Notes: generated by a model not told the origin, from the letters alone. A DNA stretch of 64,000 bases from UKL13-2 sp036394575 (GCA_036394575.1 DASWEY010000069.1:1-64000), one strand, 5' to 3'; shown: positions 1-8,041, numbered from the stretch's first letter. A program made the numbers and translations.

Positions 1-106
1 GACGCGGGAGGGGCGGGGTTTTGCTGCAGCCGGCGAGCGTAAACAGAAGGGCGATGAAAAGCGCCAGCGCCAACGAGCGTCCAGATTGAAAAACGTAGAA
101 CGCCAT
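1..106 (-). CDS. Putative lipoprotein, N-terminal part only (cut by left window edge)
   Basis: Reading leftward from an ATG at 106 gives 35 residues with a clear lipoprotein signal: Arg10, a hydrophobic stretch over residues 12-25, and the lipobox LAGC with Cys27 as the expected lipidated residue, followed by SKTPPLP. The protein would be exported and anchored in a membrane. The rest of the gene lies outside the window, so no function can be given; the short lipobox-plus-proline start is also seen in LptM-like lipoproteins, but that is only a possibility. The ATG sits inside a family A repeat arm; a TTG at 73 is an alternative start. Confidence 0.5.
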   Translation of the reverse strand, partial: MAFYVFQSGRSLALALFIALLFTLAGCSKTPPLPR

Positions 107-163
107 TTGGCGCGCATTCCGGGGCAAAAATGCCTGGAAAGGCGCGCCAATGCTGGAGTTTGT
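90..163. repeat. Dispersed palindromic repeat family A, copy 1
   Basis: The left arm is the variant form AACGCCATTTGGCGCG (from 99) and the right arm is CGCGCCAATGCTGGAGTTT (to about 163), with a GGGGCAAAAATGCC core between. It shares arms and core with seven other intergenic copies in the window. No gene was found between this copy and the start at 331. Confidence 0.8.
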
Positions 164-330
164 GAAATAGAATTCAAACAACGTGCACTGCATGAATACA
201 CCCTCGTCGCTTGCATACAGGCGGGAATCGAGTGCGTAGTTTCGCATAAGCATGGCGTGGGCCGATCAATCCCCCAATCCCCGGCATTTCGGCGACAATC
301 CGAATCCCGGAGACCAGAAAACCTATAAAC

Positions 331-1479
331 ATGACCTACGCCGCCTTGGCAGGATGGGGTAAATGCCTGCCCCCCGCCGTTCTCACCAATGCCGATCTCG
401 CCACCTTCCTGCCGACCGATGACGACTGGATCGTCTCGCGCACCGGCATGAAGGAGCGCCGCATCTCGCATGTATCCGGGCTGCAGCTCGCGCATGTCGC
501 CGCGGTGCGCGCGCTGGCCTGCGCCGGCATGGCGGCCGGCGAGCTCGATCTCATTCTCTACGGCAGCTGCAGCGCCGACGAGCATGTGCCCAACAGCGCC
601 TCGGGCATCCAGGCCAAGCTGGGGGCGCATCGCGCGGCGGCGATGGATGTGAATACCGCCTGCACCAGCTTTTTGTATGGCCTGTCGACCGCCACCGCGA
701 TGATCAAATCCGGCGCCGTCAAAAATGTATTGGTGATCGGCGTCGAAGTGATTTCGCCCTTCATGGACTGGAACAACCGCAATGTCGCGGTGCTGTTCGG
801 CGACGGCGCCGCGGCCTTTGTGCTCAGGGCCAGCGACGCACAAGGGAAAGATGCGGAAGAAGGCGCGGTTGAAGGTGTAATAGCCGAAAAATTGCAGTGC
901 TATGCCGATGCCCGCCAGACCCTGCGCGTGCGCGGCAAGGGCGCGGCCTATGCCAACAAGGGCATGTTCTACGGCGACACGCAATGGGATTTCGACGGCC
1001 CGGAAATTTTCAAGCGCGCCGTCACCGGCATGGCCGAGGCCAGCATCGAAGTGATGGCCAAGGCCGGCGTGACTATCGACGATATCGATGTGGTGGTGCC
1101 GCACCAGGCCAATCTGCGCATCATCGAGGCGGTGGCCAAGCGCGCCGGCGCGCCCATGGAAAAAGTGTTTCTCACCGTGCACAAGTACGGAAACATGAGC
1201 GCCGCCACCGCGCCGGTGGCCCTGGTGGAAGCGATCGAAGCCGGCCGCGTCAAGGCCGGCGGCCTGGTGCTGATGCCGGCCTTCGGCGCCGGCCTGACGC
1301 TGAGCACGCATCTGATCCGCTGGGGGCAGCGCCTCACGCCGGTGGCCGTCAGCGATATCGAGCTGCCGCCCTGCGACAAGACGGCGCTGGAAATGGTGCA
1401 GACCTTTATGCGCAACAAGGAACCGGCCGGACGCTCGGATGCGGCGCTGAACTCGGTGCGGTTTATCGAGGCGGCGTAG
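331..1479 (+). CDS. Beta-ketoacyl-ACP synthase III family protein
   Basis: A thiolase-fold condensing enzyme of the FabH/KAS III type, which condenses an acyl-CoA starter with malonyl-ACP in fatty-acid or related synthesis in the cytoplasm. The family triad is visible: Cys111 in DVNTACTSF, His258 in VVPHQANLRI and Asn288 in HKYGNMSAA. At 382 aa it is longer than typical FabH (about 320 aa), with an insert around residues 170-220 and a C-terminal extension after about 340. It stands alone without fabD/fabG/acpP neighbours, so a specialised role (as in OleA- or PqsD-like subfamilies) is possible. The start has only a weak GGAG 18 bases upstream. Confidence 0.9.
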   Translation: MTYAALAGWGKCLPPAVLTNADLATFLPTDDDWIVSRTGMKERRISHVSGLQLAHVAAVRALACAGMAAGELDLILYGSCSADEHVPNSASGIQAKLGAHRAAAMDVNTACTSFLYGLSTATAMIKSGAVKNVLVIGVEVISPFMDWNNRNVAVLFGDGAAAFVLRASDAQGKDAEEGAVEGVIAEKLQCYADARQTLRVRGKGAAYANKGMFYGDTQWDFDGPEIFKRAVTGMAEASIEVMAKAGVTIDDIDVVVPHQANLRIIEAVAKRAGAPMEKVFLTVHKYGNMSAATAPVALVEAIEAGRVKAGGLVLMPAFGAGLTLSTHLIRWGQRLTPVAVSDIELPPCDKTALEMVQTFMRNKEPAGRSDAALNSVRFIEAA

Positions 1480-1495
1480 CTCGACTTGGTTCCCG

Positions 1496-2200
1496 TTATT
1501 GCTTCAGCGGCTTGCAGGGAATTGCGAAGTCCACGTGGTAGTGCTCGTCGTGGCGAATCCAGGCTTGGCCTTTCATGAAGGGCAGATTCTCTTTCAGCCA
1601 GGGGCCGCGCCTGGTGTTCAACAGCATCGGCATTAACGGCGGATCAAAAATCACCAGGGCGATGCCCACGTTCTGTCGTTTCGCGGCCGCGGCGAGTTCA
1701 TACAGATGCTCAGCCATCGCCTCGAAATCGATGCGCAGCGCGCCGAAATTTCCCTTGCCATCGAAGTCGATGCCATAGCCGTATTGGTTGAAGGCGGAAG
1801 TGGGCAGCGCTACCGAATGCCCGGCCTTGTCGAGCACCGGCACCATGAAATCGATCGAGGTGCCATTCTGGTGGGTGCGATGCGGCCGCATGCGTCCGCC
1901 CGCCGCCCAGCCGGTTTCGCCGTAGACGAAAACCTTGTCGGGGACCGTGACCGCCAGTCGCGCATAGGCGGCGACCACGATTTTCTCGACCGCTGAATGA
2001 ACATGCGTGCGGCCCGCCAGGGAGCCAGCGCTGCTGTAGGCGGAAAAATTCTTTCCTTCAAGCGGCAGCTTCACACCATTCTCAAGCGCGCCTTTGCCGA
2101 CCGTGCCGTAGCAAACGCTTTCTGCCGCCGCACCGTTCAAGGCCAGGACGCTCATTGCCGTCATCAGGATTATGGCTGCGCCGCGAAATTGAAAACGCAT
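1496..2200 (-). CDS. Penicillin-insensitive murein endopeptidase-like protein (M74/LAS metallopeptidase)
   Basis: A 234-aa secreted protein with an N-terminal signal peptide (hydrophobic residues 9-26, AAAES cleavage region). It carries the LAS metallopeptidase zinc pattern: His110 and Asp117 in the HQNGTSID stretch, and His217/His220/His222 in RHDEHYHVD. In MepA-like enzymes these bind zinc and cut D-Ala-mDAP cross-links of peptidoglycan in the periplasm. It is somewhat shorter than E. coli MepA and diverged outside the motifs, so the exact bond cut is uncertain. It converges with the KAS III gene, 16 bases apart. Confidence 0.8.
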   Translation of the reverse strand: MRFQFRGAAIILMTAMSVLALNGAAAESVCYGTVGKGALENGVKLPLEGKNFSAYSSAGSLAGRTHVHSAVEKIVVAAYARLAVTVPDKVFVYGETGWAAGGRMRPHRTHQNGTSIDFMVPVLDKAGHSVALPTSAFNQYGYGIDFDGKGNFGALRIDFEAMAEHLYELAAAAKRQNVGIALVIFDPPLMPMLLNTRRGPWLKENLPFMKGQAWIRHDEHYHVDFAIPCKPLKQ

Positions 2201-2238
2201 CAGCGGCGCTTCCTAAAGTCAAATGCAAACGGCTTCAT

Positions 2239-2850
2239 TCAACGCGGTTTGGCGCGAATTTCCAGGCCCGCTTCCGGACTCTGGAAGACGGGCAAGCCTT
2301 CCTGCCACTGCGCCGCGCTGATCTTGTACAGGCAATGCAGGCGCAGCGGGTTGCCGGCCGGTACGCCGGGGTGCTCGAAAGTTTCGCCGCTGTCGTGCAT
2401 GCCGATTCGCTGCATGACGGCGCGCGAACGCTGATTGCCGATCGCGGTGAACGACACCACCTCGGGCAGGTTGAGCATGCCGAAGCCGATGCCCAGTACG
2501 GCGCGTCCGCCTTCGGTGGCGTAGCCCTTGCCCCAGTGGGCGGCGGCCAGGCGCCAGCCGATTTCCACGCAGGGGCCGAAGGGCAGGGTGGTGGCCGGGA
2601 TCTGCAGACCGATAAAGCCGATGAATTTGCCGCTGGCCTTGAGCTCGGTCGCCCACAGGCCCCAGCCGCGTTCGGCAATCTGCGCCGTCAAACGTTCGAC
2701 CATGGTGTCGCTGGCTTCGCGGTCCATGATCGCGGGGAAAAACTCCATGACCTTGCGATCCGCATTCAGCTTGGCAAAGGGCGCGCGGTCGGCATCGCAC
2801 CACTGGCGCAGGCGCAATCGTGCAGTGGTGAATTCGATCATGGTCGCCAT
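2239..2850 (-). CDS. GNAT family N-acetyltransferase, RimJ/RimL type
   Basis: A 203-aa acetyltransferase_3-type GNAT. The acetyl-CoA pyrophosphate loop is at residues 106-112 (WGKGYAT) and the late GNQRSRAVMQRIGM stretch matches the conserved ASxRVxxKxGF-like segment of RimJ/RimL relatives. It would acetylate an amine of a protein terminus or small molecule; the substrate is unknown. The ATG at 2850 follows the stop of the upstream VOC gene by one base, which implies translational coupling; ATG 2841 is an alternative. Confidence 0.85.
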   Translation of the reverse strand: MATMIEFTTARLRLRQWCDADRAPFAKLNADRKVMEFFPAIMDREASDTMVERLTAQIAERGWGLWATELKASGKFIGFIGLQIPATTLPFGPCVEIGWRLAAAHWGKGYATEGGRAVLGIGFGMLNLPEVVSFTAIGNQRSRAVMQRIGMHDSGETFEHPGVPAGNPLRLHCLYKISAAQWQEGLPVFQSPEAGLEIRAKPR

Positions 2851-2851
2851 G

Positions 2852-3247
2852 TCATTTCTCCCAGGCCGCGTGTTGCAGCACCACGCGATAGCCGTCCAGG
2901 TCTTCGAAGGTGCGGCCCTGTTTGTCCCAATACGGATTGTAAGAGGCAAGCTGCCTGAATCCCGCAGCCAGCATTTGCGCGCAACAGCGTTCCCACTCAA
3001 CGCGATCGGGAAGGTAGAACACCAGCAGATTGTCCTGGCTGGGTGAGCGGCCGACAAAGTGTCCGTGCAGCGCGGTGAATTCCAGATGATATGGTTGCGC
3101 GGGGTGGCCAAGGATCATGCCGTCGAAACCGTCGTGATCGGCAAAGTGGCCCAGTATTTCGAAGCCGAGACCACGCCGGTACATTTCGGCAATGGCCGCC
3201 AGATTGTCCGAGGGCCGCGCCACGCGCATCACCATGCCGGGTTTCAT
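2852..3247 (-). CDS. VOC (glyoxalase/bleomycin-resistance fold) family protein
   Basis: A 131-aa single vicinal-oxygen-chelate domain: N-terminal MVMRVARPSDNLAAI strand, central HLEFT with a candidate metal ligand, and C-terminal DLDGYRVVLQ. Family members bind a metal and act as lyases, dioxygenases or drug-binding proteins; which one cannot be told here. It is the middle gene of a minus-strand operon, 9 bases after the small membrane protein and 1 base before the GNAT gene. Confidence 0.85.
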   Translation of the reverse strand: MKPGMVMRVARPSDNLAAIAEMYRRGLGFEILGHFADHDGFDGMILGHPAQPYHLEFTALHGHFVGRSPSQDNLLVFYLPDRVEWERCCAQMLAAGFRQLASYNPYWDKQGRTFEDLDGYRVVLQHAAWEK

Positions 3248-3256
3248 GGCGATGCC

Positions 3257-3508
3257 TCAGACTTTCGGGGGAATGACGCTGTCCGGCGCATGCTGCGGCA
3301 GATCGTTGCACAGCGGGCAGTTCTTGCCGCGGCTGACGTAGAAGATGCGCGTGCCGATGAAGACCGCTGTGGCGATCGCCGACCAGAGCAGCGCAAATTG
3401 CAGCCCGGTTTCAAGGCCATGGCCCTTGAGCAGTTCGACTGCGACCAAAACCAGGAAAACAACGCTGAACACCAGCAGGGCGCGTTTGAGCCAGAAAGCG
3501 ATTCGCAT
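3257..3508 (-). CDS. Small two-helix membrane protein with CxxC
   Basis: An 83-aa protein with two predicted membrane helices (about residues 8-27 and 35-53) and a short C-terminal tail containing CPLC, a possible metal or disulfide site. Start ATG 3508 is preceded by an AAAGAGAC-like ribosome site. First gene of the operon with the VOC and GNAT genes. Not recognised as a named family. Confidence 0.6.
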   Translation of the reverse strand: MRIAFWLKRALLVFSVVFLVLVAVELLKGHGLETGLQFALLWSAIATAVFIGTRIFYVSRGKNCPLCNDLPQHAPDSVIPPKV

Positions 3509-3670
3509 GGGAATGTCTCTTTCGAAATGTAGGGATACTGAATGCAATGGCCGAATGCTAACGTATCCGGACGGGCACCGCGAAAGAGACCGGAAGCCAG
3601 ACAGTACGTGCCCGGCCCCGAAGCGGCGGCTGGCGTCACGCCGATTCGCCAATGCCCATCGACAAGAAAG

Positions 3671-3739
3671 TGTAGAACGCCATTTGGCGCGGTGTTTGGG
3701 GCAAAAATGCTTCAAAAGGCGCACCAATACTGGACTTTC
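3671..3739. repeat. Dispersed palindromic repeat family A, copy 2
   Basis: Variant left arm GAACGCCATTTGGCGCG, core GGGGCAAAAATGCTTC, and a degenerate right arm GCGCACCAATACTGGACTTT. It lies in the divergent region between the small membrane protein gene (start 3508) and the PH-like gene (start 3826). Confidence 0.8.
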
Positions 3740-3825
3740 AAATTTGAAAATCAAGCCTTGCCCCGCACCCGCAAAGTTGAAATACTGCCGCCCATGCCGC
3801 GAACCCACTACGGAATACCTTGCCA

Positions 3826-4299
3826 ATGAAAGCACTGCCCATCACCCTGCGCCCGACTGTGCGCAGCAAACTGCCCCTGCTGCTCGGCTGCGGCGTCTTC
3901 GTTGCCGCCGGCCTCTGGCTGTACGACGGCCAACCTTTTTTCGGCGCGCTGCTGTTGCTGGTATTCGGCATCGGTTTCATCGTTGGCGTCGTCGCCATCC
4001 TGCCGAACAGTGCGTATCTGCAATTGACCACCGAGGGCTTTACCTTTGTCAGCTTCTTCCGCAAGCATTTCGTGCCCTGGGAATGCGTCGACTCGTTTCG
4101 CACCGTCAAGCTGGGCGTGAACAATATGGTCGGCTGGAATTACTCGGCAGAATACAAACGCCTGGGCAGCTATGCGCCGGCCAATCTGCGGCTGGCGGGG
4201 GTGGAGGCGGCGCTGCCGGATCGTTATGGGATGACGGTGGGGGAGTTGTGTGGGGTGATGAATGAGGTCAGGTTGCAGATAAAGATATCTCCGATTTAA
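3826..4299 (+). CDS. Membrane protein of the STM3941/PH-like type
   Basis: A 157-aa protein with an N-terminal helical hairpin (about residues 17-57) followed by a soluble segment (ILPNSAYLQLTTEGFTFVS, PWECVDSF) typical of bacterial two-TM proteins with a PH-like domain. Such proteins are membrane-anchored with unknown function. I chose ATG 3826 over TTG 3820. The gene ends just before a region of lower GC. Confidence 0.6.
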   Translation: MKALPITLRPTVRSKLPLLLGCGVFVAAGLWLYDGQPFFGALLLLVFGIGFIVGVVAILPNSAYLQLTTEGFTFVSFFRKHFVPWECVDSFRTVKLGVNNMVGWNYSAEYKRLGSYAPANLRLAGVEAALPDRYGMTVGELCGVMNEVRLQIKISPI

Positions 4300-4465
4300 G
4301 CTGTCGCCATTGAACGCTCTAAAAATCTTGTATTCACCCTAAATTGGGAAGTCAGCAGCTGGTCCAAACCGACATTCGTGGCCGGGATTCGTTCTTTTGA
4401 TTCAACGCGGCAAGTGAGCAGGTGATAAGGGGCGTTTATGTTGTATAAAACTAATTGGATTGCAT

Positions 4466-4732
4466 ATGACTGATGCGCCGCCAGACATGATTCTTCCATT
4501 GACACCGAGGTGGATTTCGTACCTTTGCGACCAACCGGAGTCAGGAATGACATACCAAATGCTTACCGTTGTTCTGCATGACGGTCGATACTTTGAGCGA
4601 GTACCTTACGTCGGCGGCAGTATAGATCTCAAGGATCTTGAGGGTTTCTGGATGGTGCCCTTTGACGTGAACGACATCACCAACATCATCGTCACACACG
4701 ATCGCTCGGGTCCACCGCGGTTGCGCAAATGA
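4466..4732 (+). CDS. Hypothetical protein, cassette-type
   Basis: An 88-aa protein with no signal or membrane segment. The core (MTYQMLTVVLHDGRYFERV, then a GxIxxxxGxxxVPFxxxDI pattern ending VTHD) resembles small unknown proteins I associate with integron cassettes and environmental islands; that association is from memory. Base composition is more AT-rich than flanking genes. The 166 bases upstream (4300-4465) hold no gene. An attC-like sequence follows 29 bases after its stop, which supports a gene-cassette origin. Confidence 0.6.
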   Translation: MTDAPPDMILPLTPRWISYLCDQPESGMTYQMLTVVLHDGRYFERVPYVGGSIDLKDLEGFWMVPFDVNDITNIIVTHDRSGPPRLRK

Positions 4733-4760
4733 AAATCGTCAAGACAGGTGGCTGTTTGCA

Positions 4761-4908
4761 ATCTAACCCTTTGCCCCGCACGGATGCGTGGGAAGCGTCG
4801 GGGTCAGGTCTTGCAAAATTGCATTTGCTATATTGCAAGACCTGACCCTGAGTATGCTTCCATCGAGCGGACTGGCCTTCGGTCAGCCGCTTATGTCAAA
4901 CGTTGGGC
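4761..4908 (+). other. Putative attC site 1 (interrupted)
   Basis: The right end reads CCGCTTATGTCAAACGTTGGGC, matching the attC right-end consensus GTTRRRY at 4902-4908. An inner hairpin is present (AGCGG/CCGCT flanking CTGGCC-TTC-GGTCAG, about 4865-4891). A candidate left core RYYYAAC (ATCTAAC) is at 4761-4767. Between left and inner parts lies a palindromic element (4800-4849), so the site appears interrupted and its true left end is uncertain. Confidence 0.5.
4800..4849. mobile_element. Palindromic MITE/REPIN-like element
   Basis: A perfect 16-bp inverted repeat, GGGTCAGGTCTTGCAA at 4801-4816 and TTGCAAGACCTGACCC at 4833-4848, around a 16-base AT-rich loop. From memory, GGGTCAGGTCTTGCA-type palindromes occur at REP-associated tyrosine transposase genes in other bacteria. 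No transposase is present here. It lies inside the first attC-like site. Confidence 0.6.
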
Positions 4909-4972
4909 GTCACGAACCGACATTTGCTTGAGCATTGAGAGTGCTCCCTGATCGATTAGCCGGAGAGCCGAT

Positions 4973-5857
4973 ATGTCAACACCTCAAACAGAACGCCTGG
5001 GGGTAGCAGCTCTAGAGTACTTCTTCTCGCAGAACGGTTGGCTGTTCCGAGAGCAGTCAACGCACGATTACGGAATCGATGCTCACGTGGAGATTGTCGA
5101 AGGTGGCCGTCCGACCGGCAAGTTAATTGCTCTTCAGATCAAGAGCGGCGCAAGCTTCTTCGAGGAAGAGTCCGCCGATTCATACATTTTCAGAACGGAC
5201 GACAAGCATGTGGCTTACTGGGTTGGCCATTCAATGCCCGTGGTGCTCGTCCTCTACAACCCTGAAGCAGAGACAGCACATTGGCAACAAGTGACCCGCG
5301 AGCACATCGAATGCACGGGAAAGAAATGGAAGCTGGAGATCCCGAAGAACGATATGTTCGCGGATGCAAAGAACACATTGAAAGCTCTTGAATCGCTCAC
5401 CCAACCGGAGCCATACATTCGACGTCTGAATCGACTACGCATAGACCGTCGCTGGATGGACCTCGTCGAAGAAGGCATTGAAGTTCGAGTGGCATTTGAC
5501 GATTGGGTAAATAAGTCACTTCCACGGTACCAAGTAACGATCTACACCGACGATGAGAAGGAGGCTTGGCCCACCCTATACGCGCCAGGCGTGGGCATAG
5601 AAGGTATGCTCGAACACTTCTTCCCGTGGGCTGACTTCGCTGTAGATGAGGACGAGTACGAATTGGGGGCGGCGGAGCAGGAGTTTGATTATGAATACAA
5701 GCCGCCGAAAGGGCTCGTCCCGGTTTCAGACAATGGTGAGACTGAAAGCTACGTATTGATCTTGTCATTGAACGAATTCGGGAAGGGTTTCATGCTTGTT
5801 GACGACTACTTGGCAGATCCAGATGCTCCTGAGACTATTGGATTTACTTTGGAATGA
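4973..5857 (+). CDS. DUF4365 domain protein, nuclease-like
   Basis: A 294-aa soluble protein. The N-terminal 140 residues match the DUF4365 pattern: RLGVAALEYFFSQNGW, then HDYGIDAHVEIVEGG and ALQIKSG. The acidic residues followed by QIK resemble the D-x(n)-(E/Q)xK core of PD-(D/E)xK nucleases, so DNA cleavage is a plausible but unproven activity. The C-terminal half is acidic (DEDEYELGAAEQEFDYEY) and not recognised. It has lower GC than the surrounding core genes and lies between two attC-like sites, so it looks like a captured gene cassette. The GGAGAGCCGAT sequence before ATG 4973 is a good ribosome site. Confidence 0.75.
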   Translation: MSTPQTERLGVAALEYFFSQNGWLFREQSTHDYGIDAHVEIVEGGRPTGKLIALQIKSGASFFEEESADSYIFRTDDKHVAYWVGHSMPVVLVLYNPEAETAHWQQVTREHIECTGKKWKLEIPKNDMFADAKNTLKALESLTQPEPYIRRLNRLRIDRRWMDLVEEGIEVRVAFDDWVNKSLPRYQVTIYTDDEKEAWPTLYAPGVGIEGMLEHFFPWADFAVDEDEYELGAAEQEFDYEYKPPKGLVPVSDNGETESYVLILSLNEFGKGFMLVDDYLADPDAPETIGFTLE

Positions 5858-5899
5858 TGGGCGATGGAATGCAGTTGGATCCGGCGGCAGTCGAGTGAC

Positions 5900-5980
5900 G
5901 TCTAACAAGTCGATCGACACGGACGTCCTATCGGCGAGCTTCGCCCGCCTACTGTCCGCCGGTTGTCTCCGACGTTGGGC
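5900..5980 (+). other. Putative attC site 2
   Basis: An 81-bp element beginning GTCTAAC (RYYYAAC) at 5900 and ending GTTGGGC (GTTRRRY) at 5974-5980. The ends pair with two G-T wobbles. Internal pairings are GACA/TGTC and GGAC/GTCC, and a terminal hairpin GGCGA-gct-TCGCC. It starts 43 bases after the DUF4365 stop, the usual place for an attC. The rest of 5858-6065 shows no gene. Confidence 0.65.
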
Positions 5981-6069
5981 GTCCGCTTCCAAGAAATCTG
6001 ACCGGCAGCTCAGGGTCATGAGCGGCCATTCATTTGGTATCAAAACCGACACTCAGCTTCGATAAAAGA

Positions 6070-6099
6070 AAAAAGGCGAGCTCATATGCTCGCCTTTTT
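6070..6099. terminator. Bidirectional rho-independent terminator
   Basis: Stem AAAAAGGCGAG / CTCGCCTTTTT (11 bp, 8-base loop) with A and T tracts on both sides. It separates the plus-strand cassette island from the convergent M61 peptidase gene. Confidence 0.85.
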
Positions 6100-6139
6100 C
6101 GTTGCTGCAGAAAAATCGCCGCAAAGCAAAACTACTTCG

Positions 6140-8041
6140 TCACTTCGCCCCCAAAATCGCCATCAAGCGATCCGGCGTGCCCTCCACCCGCGTCAGATGC
6201 GGATAGCGCAACCCCTCGCGGTAATCGATGACCACCGTGCGATACGCATCATCAGTCTTGATCAGCAACTCGATCGGCTGCTTGCCGGCCTTGTTGGCGA
6301 TGATGGCGTCGCGCAGTTTGTCCTGCTTGTAGGTGCGGCCGTTGACGGCGATAAGCGTTGCGCCGACGCCGATCTTGGCGTTGAAGGCGGGGCTGCCCCA
6401 TTCGACGCCGGTGATCGCGTCCTGCTTGCCGATGGTCAGACCCAACGAGTACATGAAGTTGGCGATGTTGCGGTTCTTGCTGGCGGCTTCCTCGAATGTG
6501 TTCGGCGCATCGCTGAACGTCAGCCTCCAGCCGCTGCGTCCCAGCGGATCGAGCGGGTTGAGGGCGCTGACGGAATCGAGGCGTTTGCGCAGGAAGGTGG
6601 ACCAATCGAACGGCGCGACGGCATTGAGCGTCTTGACCACATCCTCGAACGTGTAGGTGACGGTGTCGAACTTGCCCGGAGTGACGGCGTAAAACACATG
6701 CGCGAAATCGTCGAGCGATTTTTTCTCGCCGCTCAGTTCGCGGATCTTGATGTCGGCGTCCATCCACAGCAATACGCTTTCGGGGTAGTAATCACCGCCG
6801 CGCTGCCAGCTCGGCCAGCCGCGCCCATTGCGATAGGACATGATCGGGTCATTGGTGGTGTCCTGCAGATTGCGCCAGCTGCGGCCGGCGCGGCCGAGCA
6901 TGCCGGCGATGGTGCCGGCCAGCAGCTCGCGCGCTTCCTCGGGCGAGTGCAGGCCCGCACGCGCGGCGATCACATCGCCCCAGTAGCTGGTGCCACCTTC
7001 GTAAACCCAGAGCAGCGAATCCTGCATCGGCTCGTTGTAATTGCGCGTGGTGAGATCGGCCGGGCGGCGGTATTTGCCGTTCCACACATGCGCGTATTCG
7101 TGCGGCACGACGCCGCGCATGAAGGGCGACATTTTGTATTTGCTGAAGTAGCCGGGGCCGACGCCGATCTCGGTGGACTGGCGATGCTCAAGCCCGCCGG
7201 TGCCGCCGAAATTCTCGCTGGCGGCGATCAGGAAATCGTAGTGCGTATATGGGCCGGGGCCGAATACCTTGTAGGTCTGCTGCACCATTTTGCGATGCGC
7301 CTCGATTTGCTCGGGCGCGGCTTCCAGACTCTCGGCATTGTCGGCGACCACATGGAAGCGCACCGGCACCTTGGCGCCCGGGTCGAGCTCATAGGTCTTG
7401 AAGTACTTGCCGACATAGGCGGGCGAGTCGATCAGATTGACCAGATCGACCGGCTTGAATTGCACCTTGCCGCTGGTTGCCTGGCTGGTTTCCAGCGCGG
7501 CTGCAAATTGCCAGGTGGCGGGATAGGTCATGCTGGCTTCCACCGTCACGCCGGCGGCATTGACCCCGGCGGGATAGAGCACCACCGAGTTCCATTGCAG
7601 ATTGATGATGTCCGGCGTCACCAGTACGCGGCCCAGCTGCGGGGTATTGGCGGTCAGGTACTGATATTCCGCTTCCAGGGCAGTGGCGCCGGCGGGAACC
7701 GTGAGATGGAAGGCGTACATATTGACGGTGTCGCGCGTCCATTCCACCGGCTTGCCATTGGCCTTGAAGCTCAGCCCGGCCAGGCCCGCGATCTGTCCAG
7801 TGGGCGAATGATTGCCCGGCAGCCACTGCGGGAAGAACAGGGTCAGCGGGCCGGCGGCGACCGGCAGGGTCTCGCGCACCTGGAAAATCTTGCGCTCGGT
7901 ATCGGTGACGTCGACATCGAGCTTGATGACGCCGGGATATTTCGGCGCTGTCGGTTCGGGGATGGGGCGTGCCTGGGCGGCGGTGCAAAGCAAAAGCGCG
8001 CTGATAGCGCCAATCAGGGGCGTCGATACAGGTAAACGCAT
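6140..8041 (-). CDS. M61 family glycyl aminopeptidase with PDZ domain
   Basis: A 633-aa exported metallopeptidase. A signal peptide covers about residues 1-24. The zinc motif HEYAH is at 314-318, with the third ligand probably Glu348 in WVYEGG, a gluzincin layout. The N-terminal beta-rich M61 domain (about 40-200) precedes the catalytic domain, and a PDZ domain lies near 530-610 (GLTIGKQDAITGVEWGSPA). Family members release N-terminal Gly/Ala from peptides in the periplasm. Upstream is a 308-base non-coding region and no operon partner. Confidence 0.9.
   Translation of the reverse strand: MRLPVSTPLIGAISALLLCTAAQARPIPEPTAPKYPGVIKLDVDVTDTERKIFQVRETLPVAAGPLTLFFPQWLPGNHSPTGQIAGLAGLSFKANGKPVEWTRDTVNMYAFHLTVPAGATALEAEYQYLTANTPQLGRVLVTPDIINLQWNSVVLYPAGVNAAGVTVEASMTYPATWQFAAALETSQATSGKVQFKPVDLVNLIDSPAYVGKYFKTYELDPGAKVPVRFHVVADNAESLEAAPEQIEAHRKMVQQTYKVFGPGPYTHYDFLIAASENFGGTGGLEHRQSTEIGVGPGYFSKYKMSPFMRGVVPHEYAHVWNGKYRRPADLTTRNYNEPMQDSLLWVYEGGTSYWGDVIAARAGLHSPEEARELLAGTIAGMLGRAGRSWRNLQDTTNDPIMSYRNGRGWPSWQRGGDYYPESVLLWMDADIKIRELSGEKKSLDDFAHVFYAVTPGKFDTVTYTFEDVVKTLNAVAPFDWSTFLRKRLDSVSALNPLDPLGRSGWRLTFSDAPNTFEEAASKNRNIANFMYSLGLTIGKQDAITGVEWGSPAFNAKIGVGATLIAVNGRTYKQDKLRDAIIANKAGKQPIELLIKTDDAYRTVVIDYREGLRYPHLTRVEGTPDRLMAILGAK

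Noticed and set aside
86..328. 80-codon plus-strand frame before the KAS III gene
   Set aside because: Its first third is the family A repeat and the rest has no coding character.
4300..4465. Search for an attI site or integrase upstream of the first cassette
   Set aside because: No convincing attI and no tyrosine recombinase gene in either strand of the window.
4748..4951. 67-codon open frame between the two cassette genes
   Set aside because: It runs through the palindrome and the attC-like site, with no ribosome site; better explained as non-coding.
6086..8035. Long plus-strand open frame of 649 codons
   Set aside because: It is antisense to the M61 peptidase, whose motifs and signal peptide are clear; the frame is a high-GC shadow.
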